DNA from: Nocardia terrae | GTDB taxonomy: Bacteria; Actinomycetota; Actinomycetes; Mycobacteriales; Mycobacteriaceae | Assembly (NCBI RefSeq): GCF_009760405.1 | Contig: NZ_WRPP01000015.1 | Span: forward strand, 62,001-126,000 | Direction: 5' to 3' | Length of the DNA: 64,000 nucleotides | Part shown: positions 36,101 to 43,995 of the stretch, in pieces | How positions within the stretch are numbered: the stretch's first letter is position 1 | Layout: every line of letters starts with the position of its first letter | Program-made: the position numbers and the translations under genes | The notes under the pieces: model-generated | The model's input: only the letters and a program-made list of their open reading frames with translations | The model's database searches: none | What the model was told of the DNA's origin: nothing

Positions 36101-37544
36101 GGCCCGGGAGAAGATCGAGGCGGCACGGGCCGAGCAGAAGGCGGCGCGCAAGGCGGCCGCGGAGGCCATCGAGGCGGTCGGTGCCGCTGAGGGTGCGCAC
36201 CGGGCGGCACACGACACGCTCGGCACCGCGTTGACCGAATTGCTCTCCGACGTCCGGCATTTGGCCCCGTACGCGCGGCCGGACCTGCTCAGCCTGCTGG
36301 GTGCGCCCGCCGAGAGCCGTTGGCCCAGCAGCGATGCCGCGTGGTCCACACCTGAGCAGCTGCTGTACCGGATCGAGAACGGCGATCCCGAGCAGGAGCC
36401 CAAGGTGCTGCCCGACGAGGTGGCCGAGCTGTTCCAGAATCTCGCCGCCGCAACGGGTTCGGTGCGCGCGGGCGAGGCGGCCCGCAAGTCGACGCGCAGC
36501 GCGGTCACCACCGCTCTGCAGGAGTTCGATGCCGCGTTGACGGCCGCACGCCAGGATTACCGTCTGCACTGGGATGCCGCCGACGGCCTGACCGTCGTGC
36601 AGGTCCACGACGATCACGGCCTGTCCTCGCTCGCCGATTTCGCCGAGCGCATCGGCGCGGCCCGCCACGATCAGGAGCTGCTGCTCACCGACGCCGAGCG
36701 CCGCATCCTCGAGGACGCCCTGCTCACCGGTCTGGCCCAGCAGATCCACGAACGCACCAGCGACGCCCGCGATCTCATCTCCCGCATGGGCACCGAGATG
36801 AAGCAGCGCCGCATGTCCTCGGGCAACACCATCGGCGTGCACTGGGTGCTGGCCGACAACCTGTCCGAACCGGCCCGCGCGGTCTGCAAGCTGCTCGACC
36901 GCGACTCCGCCGATCTCACCCCCGAGGATCTGTCCACCATCCGCGCCTACTTCGCGGCCGAGATCCGCACCGCCCGCGCCGCCCACCCGGAGCGCTCGTT
37001 CCCCGAGATCCTCGCCGCCACCCTGGATTACCGCACCTGGCGCATCTTCTCCTTCACCATCATCACCTCCGACGGCACCGAGGACCGCCTCACCGTCGCC
37101 CGCCACAGCACCTTGTCCGGTGGCGAACAGTCGGTTTCGCTGCACCTGCCGTTGTTCGCGGCGGCCCACGTCATGCTCGACTCCGCCGACCCCCAGGCCC
37201 CCCGCCTGCTCGCCCTCGACGAGGCTTTCGCCGGCGTCGACGACAACGGCCGCAGCGAACTCCTCGGCCTCTCCGTCCAATTCGACCTCGACCTGTTCAT
37301 GACCGGCTACGACCTCTGGATCACCTACCCCCACGTCCCCGCCTGCGCCCACTACGACCTCGCACACTCCGCCGCCGAGAACACCGTCAGCGCGACCCTC
37401 CTCGTCTGGGACTCCGCCGACCTCCTCGCCGAACACGACGGCTCCGACCTCACCACGGCCCTCGGCTCCCCCAACCGCCGCCGCCTGCCCCACGGGTTGG
37501 AGGGCGCGATCCCCTTGGACGAGGAGCTGGAAACAGTTAGCTGA
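33114..37544 (+). CDS. jetC: JetC, SMC-like ATPase of type II Wadjet (TIGR02680)
   Basis: A 1,476-residue SMC/MukB-like protein. The N-terminal head carries Walker A GPNGSGKT (residues ~40-47). Two long Ala/Glu/Arg coiled coils flank a central globular part near 600-800 (the hinge side, WRLVRFADAVDAVEAAG). The C-terminal head has the ABC signature LSGGEQ (~1337) and Walker B RLLALDEAFAGVD (~1370). In complete systems JetABC extrudes DNA loops and recognises small circular DNA, which JetD then cleaves. No jetD follows: the convergent pyruvate kinase gene ends 255 bp downstream. Confidence 0.93.
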   Translation: MADHIHGGVRFVPTRAGIINLWDYRDQEFCFADGRLVLRGPNGSGKTKALEVLFPFVFDGRIEPRRLNPFAGEERTMKSNLLYRKQESAYSYVWMEFARGTWDEPETVTIGIGMRATRSNDKVTRWYFVADGRVGVDFSLLGPDDRPLTRKQLAEQIGSDAIVDRPVEYRNAIDARMFGLGQQRYDQLINLILTLRRPQLAKNLDPRGLSQALTDGLRPLDEQLILDAARSFSDMEEVGRTLEGLVQADSATRDFVKVYNKYLAVQAKTDIDQVQARLDAVTHASTALHAAAALRKRRDTERAAAETRAEDSDRAYEQALADRETLQRSSAYEGKQQLDDLADAVRRLETSAAVHNDKALKSRQTVDQRLEESERALAAVNNAASALARGEDELRSAAEEAGIAWTSLSESARADHLTTTVRSHAEERDADVRAVRRALTLVDQAVTERTRAERAGQRALELRESAVAELAEAEAEVALARADTATALRDWWDTHREVYTPIRTGLFEAINDALAQVGTEQAPRQDAKAARRAKKGRNAEPDTAGNRPAATSEGGAALDAAEARAAALDEVAAPATPAEVLAERTEPLTDEIRGRRQEARARAAQATARAGELRAERESVAAERDDAPTGFAARTDTRPERPGAPLWRLVRFADAVDAVEAAGIEAALQAANLLDAWVCPGDELPDHASDQFLVPLPPQERPGGRTLADVLVVEDDTDALTVPREVVADVLASIALYEAATTASGGGSPIAQAHKVSGSDAQPVSGTGSVTIATDGRFRQGVQVGRHFKADAEFIGTTARARRRELRLAELAAAVEAAELEAETAKAEEQAATEELARISAAAKALPRTTAVTAALRGVAEAAGMLRSRSEAAGQAEKDLDQAVADYTAADKKVRAIAADHRAPRDPAELDALAAAVRHFENAGTALLRLRGDHQREHERSREAGDRLEESKDLAEAFAEEAEAARSGYQEQLRKLETLREALGAGAADIDRELELAREKIEAARAEQKAARKAAAEAIEAVGAAEGAHRAAHDTLGTALTELLSDVRHLAPYARPDLLSLLGAPAESRWPSSDAAWSTPEQLLYRIENGDPEQEPKVLPDEVAELFQNLAAATGSVRAGEAARKSTRSAVTTALQEFDAALTAARQDYRLHWDAADGLTVVQVHDDHGLSSLADFAERIGAARHDQELLLTDAERRILEDALLTGLAQQIHERTSDARDLISRMGTEMKQRRMSSGNTIGVHWVLADNLSEPARAVCKLLDRDSADLTPEDLSTIRAYFAAEIRTARAAHPERSFPEILAATLDYRTWRIFSFTIITSDGTEDRLTVARHSTLSGGEQSVSLHLPLFAAAHVMLDSADPQAPRLLALDEAFAGVDDNGRSELLGLSVQFDLDLFMTGYDLWITYPHVPACAHYDLAHSAAENTVSATLLVWDSADLLAEHDGSDLTTALGSPNRRRLPHGLEGAIPLDEELETVS

Positions 37545-37798
37545 CAACCATCCGCTCGTCATCGCGACGTGGTCGGTTCGGTAGCTGAAACCGCCGAACC
37601 CGACTGGAGCAAACTCACCGAACCCCAACGGGCGCAGGCCCAGTCGCCGCGTGTGCAGCTCGCTGATGCCGATCCGGATGGGCGGGTTATCCGACGAATC
37701 GTCACAAGACGAAGCGTTGTCGATGGTCCGGCGACTCCGTCGTCACCGAAGGCATGCTCGAGGCCGCGATACGCCCGGTCCCATCAGCTGCTTCTCCG
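37545..37798. other. Gap where jetD would be expected
   Basis: The 254 bases after jetC hold no complete gene. A short + strand frame from the GTG at 37569 (VAETAEPDWSKLTEPQRAQA) runs into the antisense of the pyruvate kinase gene; it could be a remnant of a lost gene but I cannot match it to the JetD (DUF2399) family. A hairpin GGTTCGG/CCGAACC (37575-37600) lacks a U tract. Confidence 0.5.
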
Positions 37799-39637
37799 TC
37801 ACCGGCGAAGGGCCTGTCCCGGCTGTTCGCGCTGGGCCGAGGGGTCCGAGCGGTACCAGGAGCGGAGGGAGCGCATGAGGGTGGTTTGTTTGTCGGCGTG
37901 GGCGCTCATGCGGTGGAGGATGTCGGAGAGGGTGGAGACGGCGTCGGAGATGCGGGGGCCCTTGTTGAGCATGACGCATTCGGCGCGGACTCCCATGGCG
38001 GCGTCGGTGATCTCGGCGCGGGAGGGGCGGCCGGAGCGGGCGAGTTGGTCCAGGACCTGGGTGGCCCAGATGACGGGGAGGTGGGCGGCCTCGCAGAGCC
38101 AGAGGATTTCTTCCTGGAGTTCGGCAAGGCGTTCGTAGCCGCATTCGACGGCCAGATCGCCGCGGGCGATCATGACGCCGGCACGGGGGCGGCGCATGAC
38201 CTCGAGGAGGATGGCGGGAAGGTTGCGGAAGCCCTGGGCGGTTTCGATTTTCACGATGACGCCGAGGTCGGCGCCGCCGAGTTCGTCGAGGGCGGCGAGC
38301 AGATCGGCCACGTCCTGCGGGGTGCGCACGAACGACATTTCGACCAGGTCGGCGTGTTCGATGACGAATGGCAGGTTGGCGCGGTCGGTTTCGGTCAGGG
38401 CGGGGACGGGCAGGGTGGTCTCGGGCAGGTTGACGCCCTTGCCCGCCCGCAGTTTGCTGCCGACCGCGGTGGCGTCGGTGATGGTGACGGTGATGGTGTC
38501 GGGGCCGCAGTCCAGGATCCGGCCGGTGATCTTGCCGTCGTCGAACAGGATCGGCTGGCGGCGACGGACATTGCCGAACACCTCGGGCAGCGTGCAGCCG
38601 ATGCGGGGCAGGCCCTGCGGCGGGACCGCGGCGGGAGCGCAGTCGCGGGTGAGCAAAAGAGTGTCCCCGGGCGAGAGCACCAGATACTGCTCGACGGCGG
38701 GCAGCGGGCCGACCTCGGTGATCTCACCGGCATCGGTGACCAGCTTGGTACCGGTCATCACGTAGGCGGTGCGTCCGGTGCAGGCAAGCGCACCGCTGGC
38801 GTCGGCGTGCACGACGGTGAACACGCGCTTCGCGTCCCTGGCGTCACGCAGGCGAAAGGTGGAGGTGGGAGCCAGGTACGGTAGCCAGGCGGCATCCACC
38901 GGCAGCACCGGAATGCCCTCGCGCGGTGGCGGACTCGGGTGCTCGACCGGGGTCAGCCAGCACCACGCGGTCTCGGTGACCCGGCCCAGCACATCCCGCT
39001 CCGGACGCAGCCGCACCACCCGCGGCCCCTCGGCCACCGGACCGGTGCGCAGTTTCGGCCCGGCCAGATCCATTGCGACACGGCACGACTCCGCGCCGGC
39101 GCGGCGCAGTTCGGCGATCATGGCGGCCCAGGCGGCGGGATCGTCGTGGGCGCAGTTGATCCGGGCGACGTCCATGCCGCGATCGATCAGATCGCTGATC
39201 AGCTGGGTGTCGGCGGCGGCCGTGCCGGGCAGGGTGACCATGATGCGGGTGGACCGCCGCGCGGGCGCGGGGCCCAGCAGCTCCCGGGTGTGCCGCCGCA
39301 GAGCGCCCTGCTGCGTGGCGTACCCGCTGGGCGGCAACAGATCCCCGGGCCCATCGTGTGCCATGGCCTGAGCCGCCGCGCTGAGCGCCGACAACGTCTG
39401 CCCGACATGTCCCTGGCTGCGCCCCAGCGAGGACAGCCCGAACGCGGCCAGCCGCCGCTGCAACCCGCGCAGATCGAACTGCCGGATCGCCCAGTAGTGC
39501 ACGAGATTCACCGCGCCGGACCGATTGCGCGGATCGACCCGCGCGATCTGCGCCGCCCACCGCTGTTCCGCGTCGCCGAGGGCGGCGCGCAGCGTCTCGA
39601 TCTCGGCGAGGATGGCGTCCAGGTCGCTGGTGGGCAC
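37799..39637 (-). CDS. Pyruvate kinase-like protein with N-terminal extension and no C-terminal domain
   Basis: The protein has 612 residues from the GTG at 39637. About 130 helical N-terminal residues (LDAILAEIETLRAALGD) precede a pyruvate-kinase barrel: RIMVTLPGTAAADTQLISDL and GMDVARINCAHDDPAAW (cf. RTKIVCTLGPA and GMxVARxNxSHG), VAMDLAGPKLRTG, VKIETAQGFRNL with the catalytic Lys, MIARGDLAVECG, and ATQVLDQLARSGRPSRAEITD. A long insertion replaces the usual B domain, and the allosteric C-terminal domain is missing. It may be a true pyruvate kinase of an unusual subtype or a paralogue with another phosphoryl substrate. Confidence 0.82.
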   Translation of the reverse strand: MPTSDLDAILAEIETLRAALGDAEQRWAAQIARVDPRNRSGAVNLVHYWAIRQFDLRGLQRRLAAFGLSSLGRSQGHVGQTLSALSAAAQAMAHDGPGDLLPPSGYATQQGALRRHTRELLGPAPARRSTRIMVTLPGTAAADTQLISDLIDRGMDVARINCAHDDPAAWAAMIAELRRAGAESCRVAMDLAGPKLRTGPVAEGPRVVRLRPERDVLGRVTETAWCWLTPVEHPSPPPREGIPVLPVDAAWLPYLAPTSTFRLRDARDAKRVFTVVHADASGALACTGRTAYVMTGTKLVTDAGEITEVGPLPAVEQYLVLSPGDTLLLTRDCAPAAVPPQGLPRIGCTLPEVFGNVRRRQPILFDDGKITGRILDCGPDTITVTITDATAVGSKLRAGKGVNLPETTLPVPALTETDRANLPFVIEHADLVEMSFVRTPQDVADLLAALDELGGADLGVIVKIETAQGFRNLPAILLEVMRRPRAGVMIARGDLAVECGYERLAELQEEILWLCEAAHLPVIWATQVLDQLARSGRPSRAEITDAAMGVRAECVMLNKGPRISDAVSTLSDILHRMSAHADKQTTLMRSLRSWYRSDPSAQREQPGQALRR

Positions 39638-40159
39638 GGCACAAGTCTGGTGGCGGTGTTCTCCCCCGCCTAGGGACCTTCGCCCCCGAAAAGGACATAC
39701 CTCGCCCCGAACCCCTCGCTGTCCCAGCGGGTTCCACCCCTGCCGCCGGGCCGGTCGGTTCTCGACAACTCCCCGTCGACCGATCATGGCGACGATCCGG
39801 GCGGACGGGATGCCCGGCGAATCGTCACGCGACGGACCGCCGTCGCTCACGCGCCCGATTCCGGGACCGCGGGCACCACCCCACCGCACCGAGGTTCGCG
39901 CCGTTTGTCCGCCTGGCCCAATTCGGAATCCGATTGTGTCCGAATCGGGGTCGGCAACCCCACTGAACGCCGAGTTGGGAGCCCTCCCCGTAGTGCCCTG
40001 ACTCCCACCCGATTCCGCGTGTCGCGGCGCGGCGCGCCGTAAGGATTGGACCATCGGCAAATCAACAGTTTCGCGGTTGGGCGTCTATCGACTAAAAATG
40101 TTCTCCGTGCCTACCGGAATCACCTGTCAGCCATCGGGACTCCCTGGACGGGGGACCAA
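39638..40159. other. 522-bp region without a clear gene
   Basis: Both strands were read and no convincing gene found. A + strand tract (about 39791-39835) encodes DDPGGRDARRIVTRR, similar in frame and sequence to DPDGRVIRRIVTRR in the gap after jetC (about 37670-37715). TCTATCGACTAAAAATG near 40086-40102 is an AT-rich possible promoter for the membrane protein that follows. Confidence 0.45.
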
Positions 40160-41359
40160 TTGACGATCGAACATCCGCGCGAGGACGAGGTCAGCCTGCT
40201 GGCGGAACGGGTCGAGAAGGCCCGCGGTCGGTTGGCGTACCAATACGATCCCGCTCTCACCGATGCGCTGTCGGAGGCCGAGCTCGTCGCCGAGCGCGAA
40301 CTAGCCGAGCGCATCCGCGAGCAGGAGCGGGCTCAACGCTGGAAGCAGACCGAGGCCGCGGCGCACGCCGCCGATCGGGCCCGGCAGACCACCGAAGAGA
40401 TTGAGAAGGCCGACATTCGCGACTTGCTGCTCGCCCGCAAGGCGATCGCCGCGCAACGGCGGGAATCGAGTCCGCACGCCAAACTGGCGTCGCTGTACAA
40501 ACATCGGGCGTGGAGCCAGCGGGCGCTGGCCGGTGTGGTCGCCGCGGGCATGCTCTGGTCCGCGGTCAACGTGCAGCACAACATCGCGCCCGGCGGGGCC
40601 AGCGATCCGCTGTACTGGTTCAGCTACCTGCTCGAGGGCATGATCTCGGTCTGCCTCGTGATCATCATGATCGGCACCAACAAGGTCGCCGAGTGGGGTG
40701 TGATCGACAGCCGCCGCCAGGTCGTGGTGGCCGAGATGGCGCTGCTGAGCCTGACGGTCATCCTGAACACCTACCCGTACATCAAGACCGGCAGCTGGTA
40801 CGACGTGGCGGTGCACGCCATCGCCCCGGTCATGATCGGTGTGGCGCTGCTCATCCACAATGCCGCGGCCGGACGGTACGGCCTGGCGATCGTGCGGGCC
40901 ACCGACCAGATCCGGGATCTACCCGATCCAGGAGAACAACTACGCCGCGCAGCACCGACCGTAGTGTCCTGGCCGACTCGCCCGCAGCCGCCGACGGTGG
41001 CCACCCCGACCCCGGCCCTGCCCGCGGCCCCCGCCGAACCCGAGCGGACCGTTGAGGCCGACGCCCAGGTCGTCGAGCCCGACACCCGCGCCACCAAGTC
41101 CGAGAACCATTCGAACAACGGCAAATCCACCGACAAGGAACGCCGCTCCGCCACCGGCAAGCCCCGCAAGGCCGAAGAGGACGAGCGCTCCCCGCTCGCC
41201 GACCTGACCGACCCGGTCCCCCCGCTCAACGTCTACGACACCGGCCAGTTCCGGATCGCCGAGACCCTCGAGCAGGAACTCGCCGAACTCCAGGCCGCCC
41301 GCCGCCGCGCCCGCGCCGCCTCGCGCTCCCGCAACGGCAGCTCCCTCGACGACGACTGA
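40160..41359 (+). CDS. Four-span membrane protein with charged tails, possibly DUF2637/SpdB-like
   Basis: The protein has about 399 residues from the TTG at 40160 (GGGGGA six bases upstream); an earlier TTG at 40046 is possible. Residues ~20-120 are charged coiled-coil-like sequence. Four spans follow (AGVVAAGMLWSAVNV, LLEGMISVCLVIIMIG, VVAEMALLSLTVILNTYP, IAPVMIGVALLIHNA), then a long Pro/Glu/Lys-rich tail. The layout recalls DUF2637/SpdB-type proteins of actinomycete conjugative elements, but the family call is weak and no transfer genes are nearby. The function is unknown. Confidence 0.75.
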   Translation: MTIEHPREDEVSLLAERVEKARGRLAYQYDPALTDALSEAELVAERELAERIREQERAQRWKQTEAAAHAADRARQTTEEIEKADIRDLLLARKAIAAQRRESSPHAKLASLYKHRAWSQRALAGVVAAGMLWSAVNVQHNIAPGGASDPLYWFSYLLEGMISVCLVIIMIGTNKVAEWGVIDSRRQVVVAEMALLSLTVILNTYPYIKTGSWYDVAVHAIAPVMIGVALLIHNAAAGRYGLAIVRATDQIRDLPDPGEQLRRAAPTVVSWPTRPQPPTVATPTPALPAAPAEPERTVEADAQVVEPDTRATKSENHSNNGKSTDKERRSATGKPRKAEEDERSPLADLTDPVPPLNVYDTGQFRIAETLEQELAELQAARRRARAASRSRNGSSLDDD

Positions 41360-41490
41360 GCCCCGAACCTTCCGCGGTCCGAATCGGCGGTCCGCCAACA
41401 GCTCCGGCCGATCCACCGCCCGCGCCCCGGTGTCCGCAACCAGCGGCACCGGGGTCGCGTCGTTTCCGGGCGGGCACCCGTCGGCCGCAT

Positions 41491-41553
41491 GGTCGGCGCC
41501 CGCCACACCTCCTCCGGCGGATGCGGATAGAAGTGGTCGAGCTCGATGGTGGT
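41491..41553 (-). pseudogene. Fragment of an SRPBCC/AHSA1 gene 5' end
   Basis: The minus strand encodes TTIELDHFYPHPPEEVWRA, a typical N-terminus of an AHSA1-type SRPBCC protein, and then loses the pattern. No start or remainder of the gene is present. It is joined directly to the carbonic anhydrase fragment at about 41555. Confidence 0.6.
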
Positions 41554-41555
41554 GA

Positions 41556-41750
41556 ACCACGATGTCGCGCACGCCGAGCACGCTCACCGCGTACTCGATG
41601 CTCGCCACCACGCCGCTGGCCGCGCCCGGCATGTGCGGGGGCACCAGGTTCCCGGCATTGCGGATCACGAACAGTTCCCCGGCTTCGGCGGAGGAGATGA
41701 GCTCCGGCACCACCCGGGCGTCGGAAACGCCGATGAACGGCCCGGCCTTG
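41556..41750 (-). pseudogene. Carbonic anhydrase gene fragment
   Basis: Bases 41556-41694 are identical to 48868-49006 inside the intact carbonic anhydrase gene. Similarity continues with scattered changes to about 41730 and, after a deletion of about 54 bp relative to the parent, to ~41750. The fragment encodes VSDARVVPEL, so the zinc-ligand Cys (CSDAR in the intact gene) is replaced by Val, and the GHSAC half of the zinc site is cut off. It cannot make an active enzyme. Confidence 0.85.
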
Positions 41751-41823
41751 CGGTGCATCCCGACGACAGGGGGTACGGCCCGCACCGATTCGGTTGAGCG
41801 CGTAGGCCCGCAGGAAGAGGCGC

Positions 41824-42234
41824 TCAGTCGGCCGTTGACAGCAGTTGGGGCGGAATCCGGGAATCGATGCGTTCGCGGGCGTGCGAGCAGTCCTGAAAGG
41901 CGTTGGGGCACTCCAAGGCGTGCTCGATGAGCGCCTTGGCGGCCTGCGCATCGGCTATGCGGCGCTCCAGGGTGCGAACGTGCTCGCGCAGCAGGTCGGT
42001 GTGCGCCATGGGATCCGGGGTCGAGAGCAGTGTTTGCAGCTGGCGGACACCGAAACCCGCCTCCCGGGCGAGCAGGATCAGGGCGATACGGCGGACGTCC
42101 TGGGGACCGTAGCGGCGCTGGCCGGCCTGTCGCCGCGGGGTCAGCAAACCCTCGCTCTCCCAATAGCGGAGCACGTGCGCGGGCAGGCCGAACCGGGACG
42201 CCAGCTCACCGATGGTGAGAGCGCTTGCCTTCAT
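41824..42234 (-). CDS. MerR family transcriptional regulator
   Basis: A 136-residue protein: LTIGELASRFGLPAHVLRYWESEGLLTP is the MerR HTH and RRYGPQDVRRIALILLAREAGFGVRQLQ the second half. A dimerisation helix (LLREHVRTLERRIADAQAAKALI) and a short Cys-containing tail (ECPNAFQDCSH) follow. The start is the ATG at 42234. It is divergent from an MFS exporter with only 28 bp between the starts, so the two genes almost certainly share overlapping promoters and one operator. Confidence 0.92.
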   Translation of the reverse strand: MKASALTIGELASRFGLPAHVLRYWESEGLLTPRRQAGQRRYGPQDVRRIALILLAREAGFGVRQLQTLLSTPDPMAHTDLLREHVRTLERRIADAQAAKALIEHALECPNAFQDCSHARERIDSRIPPQLLSTAD

Positions 42235-42262
42235 GTGCACATTAACCGGCACCGTGGCCCTC

Positions 42263-43750
42263 ATGCGCAATACCTCCGACGCGGCGACCGGCCGCGCAAC
42301 CGAATTCCGCTGGACACCGGGTCTTCTGGTGGCGTTGGCCGCCCTGTGCCTGGCTCAGCTGCTCGAGACCGTCGATATCACGGTCGTCAATGTCGCCCTG
42401 CCCGCACTGCGTACCCGGCTGGGCTTCTCGGCCGCCACCCTGCACTGGGTGATCACCGCCTACACGATCTGCTTCGGCGGCTGTCTGCTGCTGGGCGGCC
42501 GGATCGGCGATCTGGTCGGATATCGACGGGTATTCGCCTCCGGCACCGCCGTATTCGGCCTCACCTCGCTGGCGTGCGCGCTGGCCGGGAATGCGGGCGA
42601 ATTCGTGGCGGCGCGCGGACTGCAGGGCGCGGCGGCCGGATTCGTCTCCCCGATGACGCTGGCGCTGCTCGCGGCGATCTTCCCCGAGGGCAGGCCCCGC
42701 ACGATCGCGGTCACGGTGTGGGGTGCGGCCACGGCGGTCAGTGGTTCGCTCGGTTTCGTAGCGGGAGGGTTGCTGGTGGACGGGCCCGGGTGGCGGTGGA
42801 TCTTCGCGATCAACCCGGTGATCTGTGGCGTCGTCCTAGCGGCGGTGCTGCGGTTCGTTCCGGCGGCCGCGCCCACCTCACCGGGCGGACGGTTCGATGT
42901 CGTGGGCGCGGTGGTATCCACTTGCGCCGCCGGACTGCTCGTCTACGGCGTCACACAGATCGGCGAGCACTCGTGGCGAGCGCCGAGCGCCTTCGTACCG
43001 CTGGCCGCCGCCATGCTCCTGCTGACGTATTTCGCACTGCACGAGACACGCCTGGCCGCCCATCCCCTGATCCCCCTGCGCCTGTTCACGATTCGCACGG
43101 TGGTCGCGGCCAACCTGACCCAACTGTTGATCTCGGGCGCCATCTACGCGCTGTTCTATCTGCTGTCGCTGGAGTTGCAGCAGCTGCTGGGCAGCAATGC
43201 CCTCGGTACCGGCTCGGCGCTGGTCCCCTTCAGCGTGCTGCTGCTCGTCTGCGCGGGCGCGGGACCACTCGTGGTGCGCTATCTCGGATTCCGCGGCAGC
43301 ATTGCCGCCGGCGGGCTGATCGGCGCGACCGGCATGCTGGCCCTCGCCCATACCGTGACGGCCGACGGCCCCACCCACGCGGTGGTCCTCCCCTCCCTGA
43401 TCGTTGCCTTCGGCTTCGCGCTCACCTTCGTCCCGATCACGGTCGCGGCCGTGACCGGCGTCCCGCCGACCGACCACGGCATCGCCTCGGGCCTGGTGAA
43501 CGTGACCCGAACCCTCGGCGGCGCAATCGGTCTCGCCGTGATCGCGGCGGCCACCACCGGCCGCACCAACCACCTGCTCAACACCGGTTCCTCTGCCCAC
43601 CAAGCCCTCGCCGGCGGATTCCGCCTCGGCTTCGACCTCTGCGCGATCCTGCTGTCCCTCGCCGCGCTCGCCGCGATCCTGCTGCTGCACAGCGAAGGCC
43701 GCGGCCACATTCAGACCCCGAACCCATTCCCCGAGAACACCAACCCTTGA
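42263..43750 (+). CDS. MFS drug-efflux transporter, DHA2 (EmrB/QacA) type
   Basis: The protein has 495 residues and fourteen predicted spans. Motifs are LLETVDITVVNVALPAL (motif D1 of DHA2), LGGRIGDLVGYRRVF (motif A), ARGLQGAAAGFVSPMTLALL (motif B) and GAATAVSGSLGFVAGG (motif C, antiporter). It should export hydrophobic drugs in exchange for protons. The start at 42263 (MRNTSDAATG) is next to the divergent MerR gene, its probable regulator. Its stop overlaps the first of two palindromes. Confidence 0.92.
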   Translation: MRNTSDAATGRATEFRWTPGLLVALAALCLAQLLETVDITVVNVALPALRTRLGFSAATLHWVITAYTICFGGCLLLGGRIGDLVGYRRVFASGTAVFGLTSLACALAGNAGEFVAARGLQGAAAGFVSPMTLALLAAIFPEGRPRTIAVTVWGAATAVSGSLGFVAGGLLVDGPGWRWIFAINPVICGVVLAAVLRFVPAAAPTSPGGRFDVVGAVVSTCAAGLLVYGVTQIGEHSWRAPSAFVPLAAAMLLLTYFALHETRLAAHPLIPLRLFTIRTVVAANLTQLLISGAIYALFYLLSLELQQLLGSNALGTGSALVPFSVLLLVCAGAGPLVVRYLGFRGSIAAGGLIGATGMLALAHTVTADGPTHAVVLPSLIVAFGFALTFVPITVAAVTGVPPTDHGIASGLVNVTRTLGGAIGLAVIAAATTGRTNHLLNTGSSAHQALAGGFRLGFDLCAILLSLAALAAILLLHSEGRGHIQTPNPFPENTNP

Positions 43751-43795
43751 CTTTCCCACCAGGAAAGTGGACTCTTACTTTCCAGGAAGGAAAGT
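43750..43795. promoter_or_regulatory. Two tandem copies of ACTTTCC-N5-GGAAAGT
   Basis: Perfect 19-bp inverted repeats lie at 43750-43768 and 43777-43795 with identical 7-bp arms and different 5-base centres, 27 bp from centre to centre. They stand 30 bp ahead of the 51-codon gene. This is the look of a double operator, probably regulating that gene; the binding protein is unknown. Confidence 0.75.
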
Positions 43796-43824
43796 GACCC
43801 TGCCAGCGAACAGGAGCCCACGAC

Positions 43825-43980
43825 ATGGGAATCTTCCGCAAGACCAAACGTGACCCCGACAACCCACCCCAAGAGCAGCCATCGGAAGCACCCACCTCCG
43901 ATGAACAAGCCAAAGCCCGCCGCCGCCGACGTCGCCGCCTACTCGGAGGCGCCTACACCGGCGGCTGGAGCGGAAGCTGA
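43825..43980 (+). CDS. Small basic protein, 51 residues
   Basis: The ATG at 43825 follows AGGAG by eight bases. The product begins MGIFRKTKRDPDNPPQEQ, carries a basic run (KARRRRRRRLL) and ends GGAYTGGWSGS. No signal or membrane span is seen. The basic run suggests nucleic-acid or membrane-surface binding. I recognise no family. The well-formed ribosome site and the twin palindromes just upstream make it a likely regulated gene. Confidence 0.7.
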   Translation: MGIFRKTKRDPDNPPQEQPSEAPTSDEQAKARRRRRRRLLGGAYTGGWSGS

Positions 43981-43995
43981 CCCCACCCTCCGGCA

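Noticed and set aside
37575..37600. Terminator after jetC (GGTTCGG/CCGAACC)
   Set aside because: Short stem, 12-base loop and no U tract.
33006..37628. Long minus-strand open frames opposite jetC
   Set aside because: jetC has clear Walker A, signature and Walker B motifs; the opposite frames have none and reflect codon bias.
37569..38138. A jetD gene starting at 37569
   Set aside because: After about 60 codons it is simply the antisense of the pyruvate kinase gene, and its start does not match the JetD family as far as I can recall it.
40940..42163. A 407-codon minus-strand frame
   Set aside because: It runs across the antisense of the membrane protein, the gene fragments and part of merR; only the short carbonic anhydrase piece in it is meaningful.
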